Assembly (NCBI GenBank): GCA_019918135.1
Contig: WBZZ01001438.1
Span: 27,501 to 91,500 of the forward strand
Reading direction: 5' to 3'
DNA from: Paulinella micropora
Lineage: Eukaryota > Cercozoa > Imbricatea > Euglyphida > Paulinellidae
Length of the DNA stretch: 64,000 bases
Shown here piece after piece: positions 57,401-64,000 of this stretch (positions are counted from its first letter, which is position 1; the number at the start of each line of letters is the position of its first letter). Made by a program: the position numbers and the translations under genes. The notes beneath the pieces were generated by a model. It was not told the DNA's origin and ran no database searches. It was given only the letters and a program-made list of their open reading frames with translations.

Positions 57401-58081
57401 TCATGGCGGTGCTTGTGGTGGTGCTCCAAATGGCGGTGCTTGTTGTGGTGCTCCTAATGGCGGTGCTTGTGGTTGTCCCTGCTGTGGTGGCATAATATAT
57501 TGATATTGTGGTGGCGGTGGTAATGCTTGTATTCTATTTTTTCTGTCTTCTTCATATTTTACATCATCTATGAGTTTTTGCTCCCTTCTTAGTTCTCTGG
57601 CTTTTTGTTCTTGTCGTTCCTTGATATCGGATAGTTCATTGCGGTGTATCCTTGCTAAATCATCCTGCCTTTCCTTAGCATCTGCTATGTCTTTTCTTTC
57701 TTGCCTCTTCTTTTCTTCTTCAGCATCCGCCTGTGCTTTTTTCTCTGTTTGGTCTATCTCATCAATCTTATCGTATTTCTCTTTTCTGAGTTTGTCTAAG
57801 TGGTCATTAATGGCGGTTCTAGTATTTTGTTCAATTTCAGATAGGCTTTGGACTTTTCTTAAGTCTTCTTTTGGATTAGGTGTCCGCTTTGATTTTGGTC
57901 TGCTTAAGTATTTCATAAAAAGTTTAACGATTTGAAGTGTGCTCATATCATTTGTCTTTTTACCAAAATTAAGATAATATTTTTTACCCTTCTGGATAAT
58001 ATACGGCTTCCCGCTCTTATTCCTATAAACCCTCGGGGGTCTTACCTTTGTCTTTTTTATTCGCTTAGTCTTAGCCGACAT
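57401..58081 (-). CDS. Long coiled-coil structural protein, element 2
   Basis: 226 residues. The basic N-terminal module RPPRVYRNKSGKPYIIQKGK, YLNFGKKTNDMSTLQIVKLF is followed by a long coiled coil and a C-terminal Pro/Gln/Ala repeat (GAPQQAPPFGAPPQAPP). The counterpart is 24279-24911. It ends 25 bases ahead of the protease start. Probably a scaffold or internal capsid protein; inferred. Confidence 0.65.
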   Translation of the reverse strand: MSAKTKRIKKTKVRPPRVYRNKSGKPYIIQKGKKYYLNFGKKTNDMSTLQIVKLFMKYLSRPKSKRTPNPKEDLRKVQSLSEIEQNTRTAINDHLDKLRKEKYDKIDEIDQTEKKAQADAEEEKKRQERKDIADAKERQDDLARIHRNELSDIKERQEQKARELRREQKLIDDVKYEEDRKNRIQALPPPPQYQYIMPPQQGQPQAPPLGAPQQAPPFGAPPQAPP

Positions 58082-58087
58082 TCTATA

Positions 58088-58246
58088 GATAGTTTAGAAT
58101 TGCGTTTTACTGCCCGAAGGGCGTAATCACTCTACGAGATGGTCGTGCTATCGCACTCTCACTTATTCTAAACCATCGTTTTTTAATTTTAGGAAAAAAT
58201 AATGGTCATCGATGTTTTGTGATGACGGCAGTCAGAACAAAATATC
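58088..58246. repeat. Hairpin-pair cassette R6
   Basis: Starts GATAGTTTAGAATTGCG with the same long nested hairpin as R5 (TACTGCCCGAAGGGCGTAAT inside), closing CTTATTCTAAACCATCG. After an AT spacer comes CGATG, TTTTGT-ga-TGAC-ggca-GTCA-ga-ACAAAA, TATC. It lies between the coiled-coil protein start and the basic protein stop. Confidence 0.72.
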
Positions 58247-58247
58247 T

Positions 58248-58558
58248 TTAGAACTTCAAGGCGCCGCGTCCTCTCTGCTTACCATACCCCAGTCTTGATG
58301 CTACAGCACCAACACTACCAGCGTAAGGTACCCCGACACTACTTAATGCTCCCGCAGTCCTAGAGATTAACTTATTACCGCGAAGAAATTTATCAACGGC
58401 TATTGCGGTTTTCCCAACTTTTTGCCAGCTTGTCCCTTGCCTCCTTGCTTCTTCTTGCGACCTGTCTTCTTTTTGCCTCCAGCCATGTTTGTGCTTGAGT
58501 TAATAGTTCGTTTGCCGATTGTTGGAATGACTTCAACGCGAGTTGTTTTTACTACCAT
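58248..58558 (-). CDS. Small basic core-type protein, element 2 (fossil)
   Basis: The opening MVVKTTRVEVIPTIGKRTIN and the Lys/Gly-rich AGGKKKTGRKKK stretch, then a hydrophobic part and the end YGKQRGRGALKF, match 24975-25277 in position and ends (GYGKQRGGAAKF). It lies between the ATPase and the coiled-coil gene, as in element 1. Likely DNA-condensing. Broken once. Confidence 0.6.
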
Positions 58559-58609
58559 AAAAGATAGATGAATATATAATACAGAAAAAATAATTAATTC
58601 TAAATTTTT

Positions 58610-59428
58610 TTACTTGAGACGAAAGTTAAAATTTTTTCTTAACTCATCATCAACACTTGAGACATAAAGAAAATTAAATCGTTCCTGTGTTGCTTCGTGA
58701 TATTTTTGAAGAAAATAATCAAAGTCAAAAGATAAGTCTAAATGTTTATACACGAGTTCCAATTTGTCCTGAGACTGGCCCGGAAAGATTAATAAATAAT
58801 CTAACTGCTTAATGGCTTCTGGCCGTAGGTCATTCAAATACTGACTTGACATAATCACCTTTGATTTATAGTGCCTGTTCTTTTTTAGCAAATCACTTAC
58901 GGACTTGTCTCTTAATCCGCTCCCTAAATCGTCCAAAACAAAAACAACCTCTGGAGTTATATACTTACTCGGCCTTTCTTTTGCCTCTGCGGCGCTCTGT
59001 TTCTTTTTTTCTTCTTTTCCAAAGTATAAAAATTGTGGCTTCTCTATTTCTTCTTCATCTTTGATTTCTCCTTCGTGTTGCTCGTCCTGTCTGTTCAGTT
59101 TGTCTAACTCATAATCAATGACATTAACACCATCTGATTTAAGAAAGGTATATATTGCCATCGGGTTGCCTCTGTTCTTAAAGTGCTTTACCATTGCTTT
59201 ATAAATGTAGTCCTTGTGTATCGTTGAAGCAATAATGACAATACGGGTTTTTCTGTCTGTTGTCCGTTTCAGTATTTCAAAGAGTGCTGTCGTCTTACCG
59301 CTCTTCTTACGGGCAAGTAGAAATATGTTGGCATACGGCTCATTAAATAATTTATAACCCTTTGCTTTTTTGTTTCCATCACCCTCTTGTTTTACTGGCT
59401 TCACCTTGACATTGTTTATTTTAAGCAT
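58610..59428 (-). CDS. Genome-packaging ATPase (FtsK/HerA, A32-like), element 2
   Basis: 272 residues, whole. ANIFLLARKKSGKTTALFEI holds Walker A, PEVVFVLDDLGSGLRD Walker B, and IMSSQYLNDLRPEAIKQLD the following sensor segment. Similar along its length to 25374-26198, the two differing mainly in the acidic insert around residues 110-150. It pumps the genome into the shell. Its ATG overlaps cassette R7 (AAATATCATG). Confidence 0.88.
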   Translation of the reverse strand: MLKINNVKVKPVKQEGDGNKKAKGYKLFNEPYANIFLLARKKSGKTTALFEILKRTTDRKTRIVIIASTIHKDYIYKAMVKHFKNRGNPMAIYTFLKSDGVNVIDYELDKLNRQDEQHEGEIKDEEEIEKPQFLYFGKEEKKKQSAAEAKERPSKYITPEVVFVLDDLGSGLRDKSVSDLLKKNRHYKSKVIMSSQYLNDLRPEAIKQLDYLLIFPGQSQDKLELVYKHLDLSFDFDYFLQKYHEATQERFNFLYVSSVDDELRKNFNFRLK

Positions 59429-59552
59429 GATATTTTAGAATTGCGCTTCGTGCTCCGCACTCTCACTTATTCTAAAACATCGTTTTTTTCATTTACAAGA
59501 AATTAAATGGTTTTACGATGTTTGTTGAAGACGTAGTCTGAAATAAATATCA
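59428..59552. repeat. Hairpin-pair cassette R7, stop-to-start spacer
   Basis: On the minus strand it runs from the stop of the 59550 gene (TGATATTTATT) to the ATPase ATG, filling the gap exactly. Units: TTTGTT-ga-AGAC-gta-GTCT-ga-AATAAA, and an AGAATTGCGCTTCGTGC ... GCACTCTCACTTATTCT hairpin. Confidence 0.76.
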
Positions 59553-59915
59553 GCCTAGAAACTCTAGGCATACAACAATTCGGCCCGCTAAATTTCCTGT
59601 GTCAATATTTCCGCTGTCGGTTTCAAGGACTTTAAATGTATATTGTCCGTCAGTCCATCCAACGACACCTAAATTATAACTGAGATTTGAAATGTTTGCT
59701 GTGGTGCTGTCCGCAAATGTTCCAATAATTCCAATTCTATCCATGTAAAGAATTCTTGTTTTGGTTTCGGTCTGGTCGTTCATATAGTGGATAAATTTTA
59801 CATTCATTTTGGTGGGTGTGAATGACATTTGAATATTTTTATTAAATGTTTTGCTTCCTCCAGCAAAATCATTGCTCAGAAAAATAATCTTTTGGTATTT
59901 GAACTCACTCATCAT
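59550..59915 (-). CDS. Conserved 121-residue virion-cassette protein, element 2
   Basis: MMSEFKYQKIIFLSNDFAGG, TPTKMNVKFIHYMNDQTETK and ILYMDRIGIIGTFADS. About 85% alike to 26262-26633. No known domain, mostly beta. The conserved place after the ATPase suggests a structural or assembly role. Confidence 0.65.
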   Translation of the reverse strand: MMSEFKYQKIIFLSNDFAGGSKTFNKNIQMSFTPTKMNVKFIHYMNDQTETKTRILYMDRIGIIGTFADSTTANISNLSYNLGVVGWTDGQYTFKVLETDSGNIDTGNLAGRIVVCLEFLG

Positions 59916-59937
59916 ATATTTTGTATAATATAAAAAA

Positions 59938-60186
59938 ATGATTTTAATATTCTTGTTTATGTGGTCTGTGTTAGGTCGGACTGCCTGCGACTTTTACTCA
60001 CGGATAAGCGAAAAAAAGAATGTAAGTTGTGTTTATTGTATTCAAAAAGGTATAGATACTAAATTTAAATGTGTGTATAAGGCAATGTCAGATTGGTGTA
60101 TTAGTTTTGATGAAGCCATTCCTTTAATGTGCTCAAATGATAATATGTGGTATATGACACATATATACGAATGTTCATTTCTTTGA
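59938..60186 (+). CDS. Small secreted Cys-rich protein, element 2
   Basis: 82 residues. An N-terminal hydrophobic stretch (MILIFLFMWSVLG) acts as signal peptide, followed by RTACDFYSRISEKKNVSCVY, CIQKGIDTKFKCVYKAMSDW and CISFDEAIPLMC. About six cysteines in the mature part suggest disulfides. It is the only plus-strand gene within the minus-strand virion cassette, in both elements. Function unknown; a secreted effector or virion glycoprotein-like accessory is possible. Confidence 0.65.
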   Translation: MILIFLFMWSVLGRTACDFYSRISEKKNVSCVYCIQKGIDTKFKCVYKAMSDWCISFDEAIPLMCSNDNMWYMTHIYECSFL

Positions 60187-60393
60187 AAAAGGTGATGGAA
60201 TGCAAATGCCGATAAGCAATGTTAGGATTCCGACATAAGTATTAGCAACCTCGCAAGGCAAGTTCTTTTCAGATAGCCTTACGATACAAAGGGTTATAAT
60301 GGAGATAATGATACCCATTTGAAATAAGTATTTAATAAGTCGGCTGTCGGTTGGTCTGTTTTTTATACAACAACAATTCCAGTTATCTTCCAA
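60175..60393 (-). CDS. Two-helix membrane protein, element 2
   Basis: NCCCIKNRPTDSRLIKYLFQ, then helices FQMGIIISIITLCIVRL and TYVGILTLLIGICIP. About 90% identical to 26895-27116. A short proline-rich frame upstream (MPRLHPPPPVIEIDGELTPE, to about 60514) is shared too. It overlaps the end of the secreted-protein gene by 12 bases on the other strand. A membrane or holin-like role is possible. Confidence 0.6.
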   Translation of the reverse strand: MEDNWNCCCIKNRPTDSRLIKYLFQMGIIISIITLCIVRLSEKNLPCEVANTYVGILTLLIGICIPSPFSKK

Positions 60394-60504
60394 TTCGTGC
60401 TCTACTTTTTTTCCTCATTCTTCAGTGAAATGTCTAAAACACGATTTTTCATTTCTGGAGTTAGTTCGCCATCTATTTCAATGACTGGCGGTGGTGGGTG
60501 TAAT

Positions 60505-61174
60505 CTAGGCATTGGGAGGAAACACCACTGCTCTTATTTCTGCTAGTTGGTTTGCTTGGTCTTGTAGTATATTCATAAGATTATTATTTTCTTTTTCTAA
60601 ATTAACTACCTTTTCTGATAATTGTTGAACCGCCTTAATTAACGGGGCGATAAACTCAGAATAACCTATACCATATCCGACATCACCACTATCAATACAT
60701 TTAACATCTTCTGGATTAACACTCACACCTTTCAATTCGTATTCTTTTCTTTGCTTTGGACACGGAACCATAATTGTTTCTTTGATAAAACCGCCAAAAT
60801 CTAGCATATTCATTTCTGTTAGTATTTCTTCTAATTCCTGTGCTATTAAGCCTGTCCTACATTTCTTTTTGTCATCAATCATACGATAGCAGACTGGATT
60901 TAACTTATTAATAAAATCTAAGCCTAAGCATTCCTTTATATCTTCTTTTTTTTCTCCTATCAGAATATTGAATTGGATTAGACAATACCCATAATTGTCC
61001 ATCGCTTCCTCTCAAAGACATTAAAGCAGTATTTGAACTATTCTCCCATATACAACCATTCGTTGAACCATTACCAACTCTAAATCTTATAGCATGAGTA
61101 GTTATACCACCTCCTACTCCTCCTGCTGGTGCTGTTCCTCCAGACAGTGATTTATTATTCCCAGACTGAGACAT
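60505..61174 (-). CDS. Fibre C-terminus with Peptidase S74 chaperone, element 2 (fossil)
   Basis: Two overlapping frames (60908-61174 and 60505-61002) carry NPIQYSDRRKK, ECLGLDFINKLNPVCYRMID, MLDFGGFIKETIMVPCPKQR, DVGYGIGYSEFIAPLIKAVQ and a final coiled coil. This is the S74 intramolecular chaperone with its Ser-Asp self-cleavage region. It folds the trimeric fibre and is then released. Nearly identical to element 1. Broken. Confidence 0.75.
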
Positions 61175-64000
61175 ATAAATCCCCCAGTCTGAATTTCCTG
61201 TTTCCCATATAAATATTCCGCGTGTATTTGTCCCACTGTTCCTCCTTGTATTCCTATCTTTGCTCCACCAGTTAATGTTGTGGCCGTTAGTATCCCAGAG
61301 TATGTAATTCCCGCATTTGCTGTTAGAGCATTCTGAGCATAGATTATTCCACTTCCTCTCGCATAAAAATTTAAGTCTTGGTTAGTACTGCTTCCAGTAG
61401 CATATACCGAATTATAACCAAAACCCACACCCTGTGTCCCGTTGCTGTGTCTGAATTCAACACCAGCAGAAGATGCTCCAAGATTGGCTGAAACATACAA
61501 TCCTACTGGTGTAGCATGAGACCCACTTCTTGCTTCTCCTCTTATATCTGCCGTGCTATTAACAACAGATATACTCGCATTTGCTGTTATCAATCCGCTT
61601 GTTGTTAATGTGGTTGTTGATATCCCCGCATTTGCTGTTATTAATCCACTCGCGGTTGCCGTTGTTGTTGATATACTCGCATTTGCCGTTATTAATCCAC
61701 TCGCTGTTAATGTTGTTGTAGTCATACCAGCAGTTGCCGTTAATGTAGTTCCAGTTATTGTTCCGCCATTTTTTATGTTGTTTGAGTTCATATCTAAGGC
61801 ACCATAAAACCGCATACCGCCAGCATTGTTAAAACGGACAATGTCAGACGAAGCACTTTTATTATCCAAAAGTTTTGAAATATAAAGTCCCGCCCCTTTT
61901 ACATCAGATGCTACATTTGTAAATACATAACTTCGTTGGTTCGCGGTTCCACTTGTAGCGGTATTTAGAGTAAATAAGAAATACTGATAATCTCCCGATG
62001 TCTGTGAAAAGAATATGTCTCCTCCATTTTGGTTTAATATCCTCGCCCCATTATATGTTATATTTCCGCCATTAGTGATAGTTTGATTATTAAAATCGGC
62101 ATTGTTCGTTAAAGTTAGATATTTTATCACAGTGCTCGCCCCGTTGAATGTTTTACTTCCTGTTATGGTTTGGTCTGTTGATAGTTTTACATTTTGCCCG
62201 TCCAATGTGTCCGCATACCCTTTTGTCGCTCCGTCTGTTGATAATGTAGGAGTTCCAAGGTTGGCTATTTTGCTACTATTACAATCTAGCCCCGAAGCAT
62301 TTACCCAACCGACAATCGTCCCGTCAATAATAAAACTTATTTTTTTCGCAGAAATTTCAAAGTTGTAATATGTTGCAGTTTTCATATCCAAACTAGCAAT
62401 TGACCCGATATTACTTGTAGAATTGAAAACGATAAATGTGCCCTTTGTTGTTGAATTGATTGAATTTCCCGTTATTTCAACACCACTGCTATATGTCTTA
62501 ATTCCTGCTATGGTTTGGTTTCCTGTTAGTTTCACATTTTGCCCGTCTAATGTATCCACATAACTTTTGTTTGCTCCGTCCGTTGTTGCTGATGGTGTGG
62601 CTAAGTTTGTTATTTTGTTGTTATTCAAAGATAGTGTAGTGCCAGTTGCGGTTATGATTAAAGTATTACCCGAATATAACTCAACATACGACCCCGTTAT
62701 TTGTATCGGATACCAAGTCGCTGTTGCTGTCTTTTGTGCGGCAATCATTCCTATTTTTGTATCAAAGGCTATGCCAATGCCGTCAAAAGTAGTAGGATTG
62801 GATGAACCACTTACTTCCAAAGTTGATGTAAATTTTTTATTCCCTGCTATTGTTTGGTCTCCTGTTAGTTTAACCACCGAAGTATCAAGAGTAGAAACAT
62901 CCACACCATCAACAAGATTCACATTTGTTATGCTTTGGCTTTTCATATCAATCCCCGCACTAGCATTTATTATGTTGCTGAATGTTTTGGTTCCTGCTAT
63001 GGTTTGGTCTCCTGTTAGTTTAACCACAGAAGTATCAAGGGTAGAAACATCAATACCATCAACATTACCAACATTTGTAATAGCAAAACCACCCATATTT
63101 AAACTACCCGTCATAGCCACTGTGCCGTCCTTTGCTAGTTTCGTATCGGTATATGCCTTCGTTGAAGCATCGCCATCATTGAATGGTGCTGGAAGTCCGC
63201 TGATTGCTGTCGTGCTGTTAAAATTTAAAACATTGCCCGTCAATGTTATTCCACCCCCTGTTGTTGGAGCAAGAAGTATGGAAGAACCAACAATGCTTAG
63301 TGGATAGCCCGTTGCTCCACCTGCCTCCGACGAATAAATAGAACTCATATTATTGTTGTAATTGAAGAATAACTTACCCGTGTTTAATGGATTTGAATCT
63401 TTTACACCCAAATAAGTAGTAAATATTTTATTCCCTGTTATGGTTTGGTCTCCTGTTAGTTTAACGACTGCGGTATCAAGGGTGGAAACATCAATACCAT
63501 CAACATTACCGACATTTGTTATGTTAAATCCTCCCATATTTAATCCGCCCGTCATATTCGCGGTTCCGTCTAATCTAAGAAAAGGTGAGTTTGTGTTTCT
63601 CCATTGCCCCGTGCTATAAATGAGTAGTTGGTTATCGGCGGGTGTGCCCGTTATTGTAACATCGCTGTGTGTATTAATTGAGCCGTCCGCTGACACTTTA
63701 TCATTATTGTCTTCATGCTCTGATATCCAAGTATCAACATCTTTGGTATTTAGTAAATTAACTCCCGTTATGTTCAAATTATCGCCCATACTAATGTTGC
63801 CGAATTCATCAACATTTATCGGAAATGTTTTATTTACCCAGTTTATTGAGTTATATGTTAGATAACTATTCATCGCTATTGGTGCTGTAATGACTACATC
63901 TGTGAGTGTATCAATTGAGCCGATTGTTGTATTTCTCCATTTACCATCTACATCATTATATGTTAAGTATTGCCCGACTGTTGGAGCGGATATGTTAGTG
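61114..64000 (-). CDS. Long trimeric fibre shaft, element 2, runs off the window
   Basis: Open from the window edge; about 960 codons are visible. Many repeats of the form VVKLTGDQTIAGNKTF and NKSYVDTLDGQNVKLTGNQ, with VDGIDVSTLDTSVVKLTGDQ blocks, then ISTTTLTASGLITANAS repeats near the C-terminal end. This is the layout of phage and PLV tail fibres. Several repeats appear once in element 1 but two to four times here, so the shaft is longer. It would bind the host cell. Confidence 0.8.
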   Translation of the reverse strand, partial: TNISAPTVGQYLTYNDVDGKWRNTTIGSIDTLTDVVITAPIAMNSYLTYNSINWVNKTFPINVDEFGNISMGDNLNITGVNLLNTKDVDTWISEHEDNNDKVSADGSINTHSDVTITGTPADNQLLIYSTGQWRNTNSPFLRLDGTANMTGGLNMGGFNITNVGNVDGIDVSTLDTAVVKLTGDQTITGNKIFTTYLGVKDSNPLNTGKLFFNYNNNMSSIYSSEAGGATGYPLSIVGSSILLAPTTGGGITLTGNVLNFNSTTAISGLPAPFNDGDASTKAYTDTKLAKDGTVAMTGSLNMGGFAITNVGNVDGIDVSTLDTSVVKLTGDQTIAGTKTFSNIINASAGIDMKSQSITNVNLVDGVDVSTLDTSVVKLTGDQTIAGNKKFTSTLEVSGSSNPTTFDGIGIAFDTKIGMIAAQKTATATWYPIQITGSYVELYSGNTLIITATGTTLSLNNNKITNLATPSATTDGANKSYVDTLDGQNVKLTGNQTIAGIKTYSSGVEITGNSINSTTKGTFIVFNSTSNIGSIASLDMKTATYYNFEISAKKISFIIDGTIVGWVNASGLDCNSSKIANLGTPTLSTDGATKGYADTLDGQNVKLSTDQTITGSKTFNGASTVIKYLTLTNNADFNNQTITNGGNITYNGARILNQNGGDIFFSQTSGDYQYFLFTLNTATSGTANQRSYVFTNVASDVKGAGLYISKLLDNKSASSDIVRFNNAGGMRFYGALDMNSNNIKNGGTITGTTLTATAGMTTTTLTASGLITANASISTTTATASGLITANAGISTTTLTTSGLITANASISVVNSTADIRGEARSGSHATPVGLYVSANLGASSAGVEFRHSNGTQGVGFGYNSVYATGSSTNQDLNFYARGSGIIYAQNALTANAGITYSGILTATTLTGGAKIGIQGGTVGQIHAEYLYGKQEIQTGGFICLSLGIINHCLEEQHQQEE

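Larger units (their letters stand above)
46600..64000. mobile_element. Polinton-like virus, element 2, partial in window, lightly broken fossil
   Basis: A second PLV with a family B polymerase and the same virion cassette as element 1. Its left edge is estimated from the shift to AT-rich, gene-dense DNA before 46694. Its right end lies beyond the window, still inside the fibre gene. No integrase is seen in the visible part. It has about five breaks; capsid, protease, polymerase and ATPase frames look long and uninterrupted. It carries seven hairpin-pair cassettes between genes that element 1 lacks. Confidence 0.9.

Noticed and set aside
62102-63307. Plus-strand frames opposite the fibre gene
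   Set aside because: Antisense shadows of the repetitive fibre sequence.
61114-64000. Phage or bacterial origin because of fibre and S74 domains
   Set aside because: The same elements encode PLV capsid, adenovirus-type protease, A32-like ATPase and rve integrase, and sit among eukaryotic retroelements.

Overview
The window looks like nuclear DNA of a protist, probably a unicellular alga. It is crowded with mobile elements and has little host coding sequence. Supporting signs are a split gene with GT-AG exon ends, Ty1/copia and Ty3-type relics, retroposons with microsatellite tails, and two capsid-encoding Polinton-like viruses (PLVs). The exact lineage cannot be fixed; a chromerid-like, dinoflagellate-like or other algal genome would all fit. 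No rRNA, functional tRNA or CRISPR array was seen.

Layout. (1) 219-9524: one Ty1/copia element on the minus strand, with 322/325 bp LTRs and a 5-bp target duplication CCAGG. Parts in order are Gag, zinc-finger regions, a long extra ORF, protease, integrase, reverse transcriptase and RNase H. It is broken. (2) About 9860-10482: relic of a second LTR-class integrase. (3) About 11060-12890: CATA and CAA/GTT microsatellites within a foldback repeat. (4) 13003-35285: a PLV/Polinton-like element ('element 1') with inverted terminal repeats of about 355 bp and a 6-bp duplication TTTAAT. It carries a polymerase plus Pif1-type helicase region, lipase, capsid proteins, protease, packaging ATPase, tail-fibre-like protein with an S74 chaperone, GIY-YIG nuclease and an rve integrase. 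It is broken in about ten places, and a repeat has inserted into its fibre gene. (5) 35612-40131: a probable host type I membrane protein gene in at least four exons, with retroposons in its last intron. (6) 40132 to about 46600: repeats, a tRNA-derived SINE and unassigned sequence. (7) About 46600-64000, running off the window: a second PLV ('element 2') with a family B polymerase, HIRAN and DUF3820 proteins and the same virion cassette as element 1. It is better preserved, with about five breaks.

How the parts relate. The two PLVs share an almost collinear virion cassette: surface proteins, major capsid, minor capsid, protease, coiled-coil protein, basic protein, ATPase, 120-residue protein, secreted protein, two-helix membrane protein and fibre. 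Their replication ends differ: polymerase-Pif1 in element 1, stand-alone family B polymerase in element 2. Similarity is also uneven, being near identical at DNA level in the fibre end but much lower in the capsid genes, which suggests exchange of modules.

The most unusual signal is in element 2: seven intergenic cassettes at 47141, 51240, 51925, 54855, 55777, 58088 and 59428. Each is built from two inverted copies of a hairpin unit running CGATGTTT to AAATATC around an AT-rich spacer. They abut stop codons (TGATATTT) and, twice, start codons (AAATATCATG). Many hairpins keep a symmetric GA/GA internal loop and a three-base loop while the stem sequence changes by compensating pairs. I know of no described PLV feature like this.
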